64,000 bases of DNA from Nocardia niwae NBRC 108934 = DSM 45340. GTDB lineage: Bacteria; Actinomycetota; Actinomycetes; Mycobacteriales; Mycobacteriaceae. Shown here in pieces: positions 51,839 to 60,205 of the stretch. A program made the position numbers and the translations under genes. The stretch's first letter is position 1; each line of letters starts with the position of its first letter. The stretch covers positions 146,103-210,102 of the forward strand of contig NZ_BDCK01000030.1 of NCBI RefSeq assembly GCF_001613465.1. Direction: 5' to 3'. The notes beneath the pieces are model-generated. The model saw nothing but the letters and a program-made list of their open reading frames with translations, had not been told where the DNA came from and did no database searches.

Positions 51839-52201
51839 TCACAGGTGGGTCCGGTGTCGAGGACCGAGACGGACAGGGCGGTCTCCGGACCGCGGTCGTC
51901 CTCGCGGGCGGCGCGGCAGAAGGGGACAGCCGGACACTAGAATCCGGGCAACCTCAGGAGAATGATTGCGATCAGCGCGATCTTGAATCCGGCGCAGTTC
52001 TGTCGTGGCTGTTACACCGACGATGCGCGCTTCGCGTGGCCGCAGGCGGCCACCTCGCCACGGTTTCGAATCCCGTTGCGGCACATCGCGGCGCTGGTAC
52101 GGGCCAACGTGGCCCCGTCGCGAAGTCCCAGTGCCGCTTGCTCGCTCGGCCGGACGGCGGAAAGATGATTCCGGAGAGGTCGGGGAGATACAGTACGGGC
52201 C
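51839..52201. other. Intergenic region, no gene seen
   Basis: About 360 bp. It contains a T-arm-like GGTTTCGAATCCC (52062-52074) without a matching acceptor stem or anticodon arm, so no tRNA is called. TACAGT (52189-52194), seven bases before the GTG of the SLATT gene, is a likely -10 for a leaderless transcript. Confidence 0.5.
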
Positions 52202-52801
52202 GTGACAGAGCACCGATCGCCCTTCGGCGGGGATCGCTCGCAAGACCTCGGAGTGCCGCCTTCGCTGGACCTCCGCACCGCCGACTGGTCGAGTTCCGAT
52301 GAGACCCTTGCCCGGCTGTTCCAACGTGTGGAGGCGTATGCCATAGACGCGCGCGAATGGTATTCGCGCGACAGCCTAACGAAGCGGCGAATCAGCCTAG
52401 CCCTCACCGCGGCTACGCTCGTACTCGGCCTACTCGGAATACTGGTGCCGCTACTGACCACCGCCGGCGTCCAGGCCATCGATCCCAGCTGGGGATTCGT
52501 ACTGCTCGCCTGCGCCGCCGGATGTGCCGCGTGCGACCGCTTCTTCGGCGTCTCCACGGCGTGGATCCGCGATCTCCGCAGCGCGCAGTCGATCAACGCG
52601 ATGCTGTGTGACTTCCAACTGGAGTGGGCTTCTGTCTCACGGGCCCAGGCCAATTCGAACGGGGAGATCGACCGTCGGATGGGACTGCTGAGAGATTTCT
52701 CGTATCGGGTCAACGAGGTGATCGCGCACGAGACCGACAGCTGGGCCGGCCAGGTCCAGCTCTCGGCCACCGCGCGGTTGAGCAGGTTCGATCGGAGGTA
52801 G
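52202..52801 (+). CDS. SLATT-domain protein (2TM effector type)
   Basis: A 199-residue protein. Helical segments (FQRVEAYAIDAREWYSRDSL) precede a pair of transmembrane helices at about residues 65-86 and 97-113. A helical tail follows (FFGVSTAWIRDLRSAQSINA, then CDFQLEWASVSRAQAN). This layout is that of SLATT domains, which are predicted pore-forming effectors in nucleotide-second-messenger defence systems. No SMODS nucleotidyltransferase, SLOG, TIR or other partner gene is adjacent, so it is an orphan copy. A -10-like TACAGT seven bases before the GTG, with no leader, indicates a leaderless mRNA. Confidence 0.75.
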   Translation: MTEHRSPFGGDRSQDLGVPPSLDLRTADWSSSDETLARLFQRVEAYAIDAREWYSRDSLTKRRISLALTAATLVLGLLGILVPLLTTAGVQAIDPSWGFVLLACAAGCAACDRFFGVSTAWIRDLRSAQSINAMLCDFQLEWASVSRAQANSNGEIDRRMGLLRDFSYRVNEVIAHETDSWAGQVQLSATARLSRFDRR

Positions 52802-52906
52802 CGCTGGAAGCCTGCCGCCGCGCAACGGCCGGGAGGCAGGCATCGACAACGTCGTGCGGGCGCGCCGGGCCCGCGGAGACCGGACCCGGCGCACGCGCGG
52901 GTTTTG

Positions 52907-52940
52907 AACCAGTTGGATGACAAAAATGAACTGACTGGTT
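52907..52940. promoter_or_regulatory. Inverted repeat before the SDR-PPOX gene
   Basis: AACCAGT and ACTGGTT are perfect 7-bp arms separated by 20 bp in an A/T-rich stretch that ends 11 bp before the ATG at 52952. TTAAAT (52939-52944) overlaps the right arm and could be a -10. A dimeric repressor with widely spaced half sites is the likely reader. Confidence 0.45.
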
Positions 52941-52951
52941 AAATTCGTGGC

Positions 52952-54199
52952 ATGAAGCATGTTGTCGTCGCGGGTGGAACCGACGGAATCGGCAGGGCTG
53001 TCGCGCTGGAGCGCCTGGCCGGAGGAGACTCCGTCCTGGTGATCGGTCGAGACCCGATGAAAGGCAAGCAGTTCCTCGCCGCCGCGGAGGCGCTCGGTGC
53101 GGTCGACCGCGCGCACTTCGTGCCCGCGGATCTCAGTTCGATCGAGGCGACTCGCCGGGCGGTCGACGCTGTCCGGGCCCGCTTCGCCGCGGTGGATGCG
53201 CTGGTGCTGTGCGCCCGGCACTACCGGTCCGAACGGCTGGTGACCGACGAAGGATTCGAGTACACCTTCGCGCTGTTCTACCTGAGCCGTTTCGTGCTCA
53301 GCTACGAGCTGATCGACCTGTTGCACGCCGCTGCGCATCCGGTCGTGGTGAATGTGGCGGGCCCGGGCAGCGGCACCGGCGAGATTCGCTGGGGCGATCT
53401 GCAACACGAGCGCGATTACCACGGTTTGCGCGCTCTCGCCCAGGGCGGTCAGCTCAACGATCTGCTCGGCATCGAGTTCGCGCGCAGGCCGGGGGCGGCG
53501 CGGGTGCGATACGTCCTGGTGCACCCGGGGGTGGTCGACACGGCCCTGTCCGGCGACTACGACCGCGAGATGGCGGCCCGGATCGAAGCGATGCGGCGCA
53601 CCGCGCGCCCGATCGACGAGGCCATCCGCCCGATCCTCGACGTGCTGGACGATCCGCCGGTCGAGCCGCTGACCGCCCTCGCGCAGGGCCGGCCCTTGGA
53701 TGTGCACGGACCCGCGTTCGACACCGCGTCGGCCGAGCGGCTCCACCGCGAGACGACGAAACTGCTCGGCCTGCTGCAGTCGGCGGCCCCGGGCATTTCC
53801 CCGGCCAGGTTGCGTCAGGTGCTCGACGCGCCCGTCTTCGGTGTCGTGTCCACGATTCAGCCCGACGGCAGCCCCCATCAATCGGTGGTGTGGATCCTGC
53901 GAGACGGCGGCGACGTGCTCTTCGCAGTGGGGGCGGGCAGTCGCAAAGAGCGCAACCTGCGCCGTGACGCCCGAGTCAGCGTGCTGGTCAATCCGCCCGA
54001 GCGGCCTTACACCTACGCCGCGATCCACGGCACCGCCACCCTGTCCGCCGAAGGCGGCCTCGAACTGCGAGATCGCTTGGCGCTGAAGTACACCGGCCTG
54101 ACCTACCTCGAGCACAACCCGGAAGCCGCGGCCACCTATGGAGACACCGCGGTGCTCGTTGTCCGAGTGACCCCCGACCGAGTAGTCGGCCGCCTCTGA
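52952..54199 (+). CDS. Fusion of an SDR domain and an F420-type PPOX domain
   Basis: A 415-residue protein. Residues 1-240 are a short-chain dehydrogenase fold with an intact cofactor motif (VAGGTDGIGRAVALERL) and VLVIGRDP after strand two. The active-site YxxxK that should follow is replaced (RALAQGGQLNDLL), so SDR catalysis is doubtful. Residues about 265-415 are a pyridoxamine-phosphate-oxidase-like split beta-barrel (FGVVSTIQPDGSPHQSVVWI, then KERNLRRDARVSVLV) typical of F420- or flavin-binding PPOX proteins. The linkage suggests a reductase with a nucleotide-binding accessory domain. There is no ribosome binding site, so a leaderless start is possible. Confidence 0.85.
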   Translation: MKHVVVAGGTDGIGRAVALERLAGGDSVLVIGRDPMKGKQFLAAAEALGAVDRAHFVPADLSSIEATRRAVDAVRARFAAVDALVLCARHYRSERLVTDEGFEYTFALFYLSRFVLSYELIDLLHAAAHPVVVNVAGPGSGTGEIRWGDLQHERDYHGLRALAQGGQLNDLLGIEFARRPGAARVRYVLVHPGVVDTALSGDYDREMAARIEAMRRTARPIDEAIRPILDVLDDPPVEPLTALAQGRPLDVHGPAFDTASAERLHRETTKLLGLLQSAAPGISPARLRQVLDAPVFGVVSTIQPDGSPHQSVVWILRDGGDVLFAVGAGSRKERNLRRDARVSVLVNPPERPYTYAAIHGTATLSAEGGLELRDRLALKYTGLTYLEHNPEAAATYGDTAVLVVRVTPDRVVGRL

Positions 54200-54552
54200 G
54201 CCACGAGGGAGCCCCCGCCGTCTGCGCCGTCCGAGGCCCGCGACTGCTCCGGTTCGTCGTGGGTGCAGGGAGAGTCGCGGGCGACACCGATGGTCGGAAG
54301 GCGGCGTCCACGGTTCGGGGCAGCGCGGAAGCGGCGCGGTCGGGTGCCGGTTCGGCGAGGGGACGGGAGCGCACCGAGCCGAGACCATCACCGCCGCCAC
54401 GAGAGCGGCGCGGGCGAACACCGCGAAACCCTGTCGATCGCTCGAATTCCGTTGTGGCGGCGGCGGTATCGCGTAGGTTCGGCGGCGATGGCCGGGCGGG
54501 GTTCGTCATCGTCTGATCTCCGTCTCCGGGAGCTGGGGTGGTGAGCCGGCGG
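54200..54552. other. Convergent intergenic region, no gene seen
   Basis: About 350 bp between convergent genes. Open frames on the minus strand include a hydrophobic start (FARAALVAAVMVSARCAPVP) but they are proline/arginine-rich without a ribosome binding site or family similarity. It may be decayed coding sequence. Nothing can be called. Confidence 0.4.
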
Positions 54553-55617
54553 TCAGGCCAAGGCGACCAGTTCGTGCAACGTGGATCCGGTGCGGGTCGC
54601 GACGCCGGTCTCGCCGTGGACGGTCAATTCGAACGACGACTCGAACCGGAAGTAGCCCGGATGCCCGACCAGCCGGTGGACCAGCGGTTTGATCAGCCGG
54701 GCGCGGACTACGGGGATGTCATCGATCAGATCGTGGGCGTGGATGACCTTCTCGACCACCAAGCGCAGGTCCACGCTGCCCGGCACGTGCAGTTCGATCC
54801 ATTCCGGATAGGTGCGACCGGCGATCGGGTCGAACCGTGCCGGGCCTTCGGTGAGGACCGTCTCGCCGGTCGACAAGACGATGTCGCCGTGGTGGGCGAG
54901 CATCAGCGGGCTGATCTCGTGCGCGCCGTGTCGCCGCTGGGTCAGGACCGACGCGTAGAGCAGCGAATAGTCCTCGACGTAGAGCCGCCCCCAATGCCAG
55001 CGGTCGATGATCTTCTTCATGTCGCCGACGCCCCAGTTGTGGTCGTGATACCCGCGTCCGGTGACCTCGTGCCGGATGCCGTCGAGTTCGATGGCGCCGC
55101 TCACTCGCGCGCGCGGCGCGGCGACCACCCACCCGAACGAATCCCTGCTGCCGAATCGGGTCTCGCCTTTACCCGGCATCCAGCTGGGGAGTTCGTTGTG
55201 GAACCGCAGATCGAAGGCGATGCCGTCCTCGGCCATGTGCAAAAGGTGGATCGGCAGGCCGCCGGACGGGTACTCGGTGCGGGCGTGGTTGGCGCCGATC
55301 CGCACAGCGCAGGTGTCGGCGGCGAACGCCGCCGCCGCACGCGGGTACCGTTTGGACACCTGGCGGCGGGTGCCGTCCGGCGCGTACACCATCATCTCCA
55401 CCCAGGGGCTGGCATTGGGGAGATCTTCCGGTCGCCGCTTGATCAGGAAGCCGATCACCACGTGCCCGGTGTCGAGGTGCGCGTCGAAGTACCAGTGCTC
55501 GAACGCCAGTTTGCTCGGCGACGGATGCAGCCCGTTGTGCTCGGGTGCCACGTTGGTCAGCTCTCCGTCCCTGCGTCCGGGCCCGTTCCATACTTCGACG
55601 ATTTCTGCGGTGCTCAT
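54553..55617 (-). CDS. CrtC-like hydratase/lipocalin-like fold protein
   Basis: A 354-residue soluble protein. The early FEHWYFDAHLDTGHVVIGFL and the central GRGYHDHNWGVGDMKKII are the signature of the CrtC (carotenoid 1,2-hydratase), AttH and hydroxyneurosporene-type family, which have two lipocalin-like barrels. Related proteins include fungal kievitone hydratase and Diels-Alderase-type pericyclases. The real substrate is unknown. The gene follows the MpaB-like oxygenase gene by 100 bp, so the two probably act on one hydrophobic compound. It starts with ATG at 55617. Confidence 0.75.
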   Translation of the reverse strand: MSTAEIVEVWNGPGRRDGELTNVAPEHNGLHPSPSKLAFEHWYFDAHLDTGHVVIGFLIKRRPEDLPNASPWVEMMVYAPDGTRRQVSKRYPRAAAAFAADTCAVRIGANHARTEYPSGGLPIHLLHMAEDGIAFDLRFHNELPSWMPGKGETRFGSRDSFGWVVAAPRARVSGAIELDGIRHEVTGRGYHDHNWGVGDMKKIIDRWHWGRLYVEDYSLLYASVLTQRRHGAHEISPLMLAHHGDIVLSTGETVLTEGPARFDPIAGRTYPEWIELHVPGSVDLRLVVEKVIHAHDLIDDIPVVRARLIKPLVHRLVGHPGYFRFESSFELTVHGETGVATRTGSTLHELVALA

Positions 55618-55716
55618 TGCTGCTCTCGGTGTCGGTGGACCCGGCGACGCCCGGCGGCGATTCGGGTGTGGATCGGTGCGATGCGGCGGCGCGCAGGGCG
55701 GCCGCGGACGCGAAAG

Positions 55717-57006
55717 TCATCGGCGTAGCGCGCCGCTCGCGTCGAAAGCCGCCTCACGGCCCTGCATCTGCGCGCGGTACCAGTTCTCGCGATGCCAGAG
55801 CATGAGCTTTTCGTGCGCCCGCGCGAAGGGCGGGAACGTTCTGCGCAGGACCTCCATCAGCGTGATCAAGGGAAAGCGCACGAGGGGGATGAGGATCCAC
55901 GGGAACGCGGGCGGCATGGTGTAGCGGCGCCGGGTCAAGGGAGCCATGTACATCGCGGAGTACACCGAGTTGATGCGGAAGTTGTACGCCTCACGCAGCC
56001 GCGTGAGGCCGCGGTGGCCGTCGCGGGGCGCGAATGCGACCGGATAGGACTCGATCAACTCCGCGCCGTGCCGGCCCGCGTCGTAGGAGCGTGAGGCGAT
56101 GGTCATGGCCAGGACGCGCAGCGAGTCGAGAACTGTCTCCGGATACCAGCGCAGCCGAACACCGAGCAGGTATCCCATGTATCTCTGGAAATGCAGCAGT
56201 GCGCGGATCTCCGAGGGGGTCGTCTGGTAACCGAGCGCCCACAAACCGAGCCCCGGGGTGACGCTGCCGGCCAGCAAAGTGAGCATCTGGTAGGTCTGGC
56301 TGATCGGCAGGCCCCACCGGTCCATGTCCCACTCCGGATGCCCCGCCACCTTCGCGCGGATCGAGACGTGCATGATGCGCACCTTCAGCGCCGTCGCGCG
56401 TCCCGCCGAGCCGGGCGTCAGCAATGCGCCGGGCTGGGAGACATCGATCCAGAAGCGGGTCGTCTCCAGGAAGCGGCGTAGCGCGCTGTCTCCCGCGTAT
56501 CCACCGGCCAGCGACAACGGCGTCGCGACAGCGGCCTCGGTGTACATCTCGAGCGTCTCCGCGCCGGCGAAACTGAACAGCATCGTGCCCCACCGCCGCC
56601 AGATCGCGGCGCCTTGCTCGACCAATTCGGGCACCACCCACTCGGGCACCGTCTCGAATTCCTCGAACAGCGCGCGCATCGACTCCGGCGCGTCCGGCAC
56701 GGCGTCTATGCCTGCGGCGAGGGCGATTTCGAGCATCTTGCGCCCGGCTTGCGGGCCGATCTCACCGTGCATGACCTCCGCGACGAACCGCTCGGCGACC
56801 GGGTCGCCGGTGAAGAGGTCTTCGCACAGCGCGACGGCCTGCGCGTCGGTGGGGAACAGCCGCTTCCCGGTGACTTTCGCGAAAAGACGCTCGACGCGCC
56901 GAAGGCTGGGATTGCGGCGCACTTCCCAATAGCGGAACGCTGTCGGGCACTTCGCCGAGTGTTGTGCGCCGGCATCCGCGCTCGCGGGCGGGATTTCCAC
57001 TGACAT
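55717..57006 (-). CDS. MpaB/DUF2236-family oxygenase
   Basis: A 429-residue protein of the latex-clearing-protein/MpaB superfamily (DUF2236), heme b proteins that cleave or oxidise isoprenoid-like chains. Typical segments are RIMHVSIRAKVAGHPEWDMD followed by GLPISQTYQMLTLLAGSVTP, and a C-terminal helix region VYSAMYMAPLTRRRYTMPPA. There is no signal peptide, unlike secreted rubber oxygenases. The ATG at 57006 is chosen because the frame upstream lies in a different, degraded gene. It is transcribed ahead of the CrtC-like gene, and a TetR regulator sits divergently upstream. Confidence 0.8.
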   Translation of the reverse strand: MSVEIPPASADAGAQHSAKCPTAFRYWEVRRNPSLRRVERLFAKVTGKRLFPTDAQAVALCEDLFTGDPVAERFVAEVMHGEIGPQAGRKMLEIALAAGIDAVPDAPESMRALFEEFETVPEWVVPELVEQGAAIWRRWGTMLFSFAGAETLEMYTEAAVATPLSLAGGYAGDSALRRFLETTRFWIDVSQPGALLTPGSAGRATALKVRIMHVSIRAKVAGHPEWDMDRWGLPISQTYQMLTLLAGSVTPGLGLWALGYQTTPSEIRALLHFQRYMGYLLGVRLRWYPETVLDSLRVLAMTIASRSYDAGRHGAELIESYPVAFAPRDGHRGLTRLREAYNFRINSVYSAMYMAPLTRRRYTMPPAFPWILIPLVRFPLITLMEVLRRTFPPFARAHEKLMLWHRENWYRAQMQGREAAFDASGALRR

Positions 57007-57057
57007 GGGGTGACTTCTCCTACTCTCCGATGCGATCCGGGTCGGGCAAGACCTGCT

Positions 57058-57327
57058 CAGGCCATCAGCTCGCGCCGGATCAGCCACGACCGCAAGTGGC
57101 CGATGATCTGTCCGGCGCCTTCGAGCCGGTCGGCCGAGTAGTGGGTGACTTCTCGCGCGGCCGGCGCACTCCGGCGCCCAGGTCCTCGGTCGCGCGCTCC
57201 ATCGGCGACGCGGCCTCGCCGGCCGCGTGCGTGGGGTACTGCCTGCTCGAGCCGGAGTGGATCTGTACGTTGCCGTCGACCGCGGGCCGACAGGGGATCC
57301 GCTCGAAAACGATCGCGTGTCGGCCAA
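57058..57327 (-). pseudogene. Small gene disrupted by two frameshifts, upstream of the MpaB-like gene
   Basis: A TTG at 57327 has a perfect AGGAGG seven bases upstream. Three frames in turn read MADTRSF, then FERIPCRPAVDGNVQIHSGS and AGEAASPMERATEDLGA, then REVTHYSADRLEGAGQIIGH and LRSWLIRRELMA before a stop at 57058. Frameshifts lie at about 57305 and 57165. The composite is about 90 residues and looks like a genuine protein of unknown family. It lies between the TetR-type operators and the MpaB-like gene, so it was probably the first gene of that operon. Sequencing errors could also explain the two shifts. Confidence 0.5.
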
Positions 57328-57389
57328 AGTCAGGCCTCCTGATTCGTCTTTCGCTAGCCGCCGCGTGTGATCGGCGCCGCAATCACAAA

Positions 57390-57429
57390 CCATACTCTAA
57401 GGTACACATGGCGGTACTCGAAAGTATGG
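57390..57429. promoter_or_regulatory. Paired TetR-type operator candidate
   Basis: CCATACT (57390-57396) and AGTATGG (57423-57429) are outer inverted arms. Inside, TACTCTAAGGTA (57393-57404) and TACTCGAAAGTA (57415-57426) are two near-identical imperfect palindromes with centres 22 bp apart, about two helical turns. The position between the TetR gene and the divergent MpaB operon fits binding of two repressor dimers. Confidence 0.55.
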
Positions 57430-57582
57430 CAATCATTGCGGCCGTCTCGAAACGAGTTCGGTGAGCGGCGGATACGGCACCGGCGCCGGGCAGTCGCAGT
57501 GGACGGTCGCCGCGCCGGAGCAGCCGCTGGACGGGGTCACCTACGATCGAGTGGTGATTTCCGCCGATGGGGGGCCACACCG

Positions 57583-58260
57583 ATGACAGCGGACCGGCCA
57601 CCGGCTGCCGACGGCACCCGGCCCTCCGACGTGGACGCGACGGATTCCGCGCCCCGGCGATCCCGCAAAGCCGCGGCCCAGCGGCACGGCCGCGGCCGCG
57701 CCCCGCGGCTGTCCTACGACGCCTGGGTCGACGGGGCTCTGGCGCTGCTCGCGCGAGAAGGTGTTTCCGCCATCAAGATTCCCCGGCTGTGCCAGGAGCT
57801 CGGCGTCACCAAAGGCAGTTTCTACTGGCATTTCGACGATATCGAGCAGCTCATGGAGGCGATGGCAGACCGGTGGAGCGCCCGGCAGAGCGAGATCATC
57901 CGCGCGCTCGGCGCGATAGAGTCCGTTCCGGTCGGGCAGCGTATCGCCAATATGGCCGCCAATCTCATCGAGCAAGGCACGTGGGCCACCGAAGCCACCG
58001 TGCGCGAATGGGCGCGCAGCGACGAGAAGGTGGCCGAGACCGTGCGCGCCTTGGATCGGCAGATCTTCGAGACCGTGCGGAAAGCGATGCTGGAGTTGGG
58101 CTTCACACCCGAGGAAGCGCGGCTGCGGGCCGGCGCGATGGTGTATCTGGGCATCGGCTTCATCCACGGTCGAGACAGCCTGCCCACGCCGACCGCCGAA
58201 GAAGCCAGAGCGATTCTCGGCCTGTTGACCATTCCCGCTCCGAAGCGAAGCCGCCCGTAG
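57583..58260 (+). CDS. TetR-family transcriptional regulator
   Basis: A 225-residue repressor. The N-terminal 45 residues are a charged, disordered extension. The helix-turn-helix follows at about residues 48-92 (DGALALLAREGVSAIKIPRL, then CQELGVTKGSFYWHFDDIEQ). The remainder is the helical ligand-binding domain. The ATG at 57583 is taken because the frame is open but unlike coding upstream. It is divergent from the MpaB/CrtC-like operon and has paired operator-like palindromes about 150 bp upstream, so it probably represses that operon and itself. The ligand is likely a hydrophobic substrate of those enzymes. Confidence 0.87.
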   Translation: MTADRPPAADGTRPSDVDATDSAPRRSRKAAAQRHGRGRAPRLSYDAWVDGALALLAREGVSAIKIPRLCQELGVTKGSFYWHFDDIEQLMEAMADRWSARQSEIIRALGAIESVPVGQRIANMAANLIEQGTWATEATVREWARSDEKVAETVRALDRQIFETVRKAMLELGFTPEEARLRAGAMVYLGIGFIHGRDSLPTPTAEEARAILGLLTIPAPKRSRP

Positions 58261-58507
58261 ATCTACGCGCGGTCGGGCGGCGCAGACCGCTCTCCATCCC
58301 GGTGTGGGCGTCGGTCAACGGGCATAGCCGGTGATGGGGTTCATCGGATCGATCTTGTCGGGCAGAATTTTGTCGAGCTGCGCATTCGAATCGCCGGTGG
58401 CGTGGCGCAGGCCGGCGTTCGCGCACCCGAGCGCACTGCGGAGGGGCGCGGACAGCGTTGCTGTGTTCCTGGCGTCCTGGCGCGGCCCGCGTACGTAGAC
58501 TTTCGGC

Positions 58508-58951
58508 GTGACCGATCTCGCGGACTTCGCCCGGCTGATCGCGGGCGACCACGGACTCTGTGTCGTCTCCACGTTTCGAGCCGATAGCACGATTCAGTCG
58601 TCACTGGTCAACGCCGGCGTGTTGCGGCACCCGGAGACGGGTGCCGAGGTGGTCGGCATGGTGGTGCGCGGCGGTGCTCGAAAACTGGACAATCTGCGGG
58701 CTCGGGCGCGTGCGACGATCGTGGCTCGCGTCGGTTGGCAATGGTGCGCCGCCGAAGGACCGGTGTGGATCGCCGGGCCGGACGACCCGGCCCCGGGCCT
58801 GGACGCCGAGCGGTTGCGACTACTGCTGCGTGAGGTGTTCACCGCCGCCGGTGGCGTGCACGAGGATTGGGACGAGTACGACAGGGTGATGGCCGCCGAG
58901 CGGCGTGCGGTCGTGTTGATCCTGCCGGATCGCGTCTACGGCAACAGCTGA
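58508..58951 (+). CDS. PPOX-class F420-dependent enzyme
   Basis: A 147-residue split beta-barrel protein. DFARLIAGDHGLCVVSTFRA, SSLVNAGVLRHPETG and KLDNLRARARATIVAR are typical of F420-binding PPOX proteins such as mycobacterial Rv1155-like reductases. The C-terminal helix (RLLLREVFTAAGG) closes the barrel. It starts with a GTG at 58508. TAGACT (58496-58501) lies six bases upstream, so the transcript is probably leaderless. Substrate unknown. No F420 biosynthesis gene is in the window. Confidence 0.82.
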   Translation: MTDLADFARLIAGDHGLCVVSTFRADSTIQSSLVNAGVLRHPETGAEVVGMVVRGGARKLDNLRARARATIVARVGWQWCAAEGPVWIAGPDDPAPGLDAERLRLLLREVFTAAGGVHEDWDEYDRVMAAERRAVVLILPDRVYGNS

Positions 58952-58994
58952 GCTTCGCTGCGAGCCGGAAGTTGCCTCGAGATTCGCTGAGGTG

Positions 58995-59435
58995 CGACCA
59001 GGGCTGGGGCCGGATCATCGACATCAGCGGCCTCGGTGCGCAGCAGGCCAGTTCGATCGCGCCGACGACTCGCAACATCAGCGTTTCGGCATCGACCAAG
59101 AATCCGGCGGACGAACTCGGGCCGAAGGGCGTCGATGTGACGGTCGTGCATCCGGGCCTGACCAGGACCGAACGCCGCACTCAGCGGTTGACCGCGCAAG
59201 CCGAGGAGTCCGGACACCCGGTTGCCGAACTCGAGGCGGGGCTCGCGAAGAATACGCTGCGCCGTGTCATCGACCTCGCGGAAGTCGCCGACGTGGTGAC
59301 CTTCCTCTCCCACCCCGCAGCGTCGCGATCGCCGGCGACGCCATCGCGGCGGGCGGCGGAGTCCGGCCGGTCGAACGGTGTCGCCTTCAGTCGCTGGGCG
59401 GTAGCACACCAGATCCACCGCATGTTTCGTCGTAA
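58995..59435 (+). pseudogene. Short-chain dehydrogenase remnant
   Basis: Without an N-terminal half, the frame reads GWGRIIDISGLGAQQASSIA, then KNPADELGPKGVDVTVVHPG, with LTRTERRTQRL and VIDLAEVADVVTFLS. This is the middle and late part of an SDR. The active-site tyrosine region is altered (TTRNISVSASTKN). At about 59312 the frame shifts. The C-terminal RSVAIAGDAIAAGGGVRPVE, expected as the SDR ending, follows in another frame. The 5' part has been replaced by the end of the PPOX gene. It is non-functional. Confidence 0.65.
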
Positions 59436-59524
59436 GGAGCGCTCGCTCGATCCCCGGACATCGTCTTCGACACATCCATACCTGCGTGCGGCGCTGGACA
59501 CGGCGAACACCGGATCGGCTGTAC

Positions 59525-59566
59525 AGGCAGACCCGACTCTGTTAGTAAGGAGGGACAGGTCTGCCT
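59525..59566. promoter_or_regulatory. Inverted repeat before STAS-domain gene
   Basis: AGGCAGACC and GGTCTGCCT are perfect 9-bp arms with a 24-bp spacer, about 60 bp upstream of the STAS gene start. An AAGGAGGG purine run is in the spacer. It may be an operator or an RNA stem-loop in the leader. I cannot tell which. Confidence 0.4.
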
Positions 59567-59626
59567 TGAGGATCCAGGGTGGGCTTGACTGAGCGCCCTC
59601 GGGCGCGAAAAGAATCGAGTGCCCAT

Positions 59627-60064
59627 ATGAGCACAACTTCGCACGATCTCAGCGACTTCGTCCGGACACCGGAAGACGCTCCCCTCGGATTGAACGCAAC
59701 CATCGAACGCCGCGGCGCCGCGGCCATCGTCCACGCGCACGGCGAAGTGGACGCCTACACCCTGCCGACATGGCGCAGAGTCCTGCGCGAGGCCGCGGCG
59801 GCCGCCGTGGCGCCGGGGCCGATCGTGATCGACACCAGCGGGCTCGGCTTCATGGCCTGCCGGTCCATGCTCGCCCTGGCCGAGGAGTCCGAGGCGTGCC
59901 ATCGCCGGGGAGTCCGACTATGCGTGGTCGGCGGCCGGGTGGTCGTGGGCCGCGTCGTGGACCTCCTCGACCTCGAGGCCCTTCTGCCCATCTACTCATC
60001 CGTCGATGACGCCCTCGCCGACGCGGTGCCGGGTGGCCTTTCCGAGCAAAGCAAGGCGGGATAG
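59627..60064 (+). CDS. STAS-domain anti-sigma factor antagonist
   Basis: A 145-residue protein with a STAS fold (about residues 18-130): AIVHAHGEVDAYTLPTWRRV, then GPIVIDTSGLGFMACRSMLA, the phospho-site loop with serine in DTSGLGFMACRS, and LCVVGGRVVVGRVVDLL. Such proteins bind anti-sigma factor kinases and free a sigma factor. No anti-sigma or sigma gene is adjacent. The ATG at 59627 is chosen over a GTG at 59579 because the conserved region needs no longer N-terminus. The final 15 residues are polar. Confidence 0.8.
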   Translation: MSTTSHDLSDFVRTPEDAPLGLNATIERRGAAAIVHAHGEVDAYTLPTWRRVLREAAAAAVAPGPIVIDTSGLGFMACRSMLALAEESEACHRRGVRLCVVGGRVVVGRVVDLLDLEALLPIYSSVDDALADAVPGGLSEQSKAG

Positions 60065-60205
60065 CGCCGCGCCGTCCCTGCGATTGCCGATCTGTCCGGT
60101 GTGCGAGTGGTAGTTGCGGCGACTCGGGCTCCCCGAGCCTCCGTGGCAGCGGGGGAGCCGTTCGATCGTGTGCTCGCACGCCGATCCGGAGTCGGGCTCG
60201 GCGGT

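Noticed and set aside
52062..52074. T-arm-like GGTTTCGAATCCC suggesting a tRNA or attachment site upstream of the SLATT gene
   Set aside because: The G53-C61 pair is missing, and no 5' acceptor strand complementary to TGCGGCA or anticodon arm is present upstream. There are also no integrase genes.
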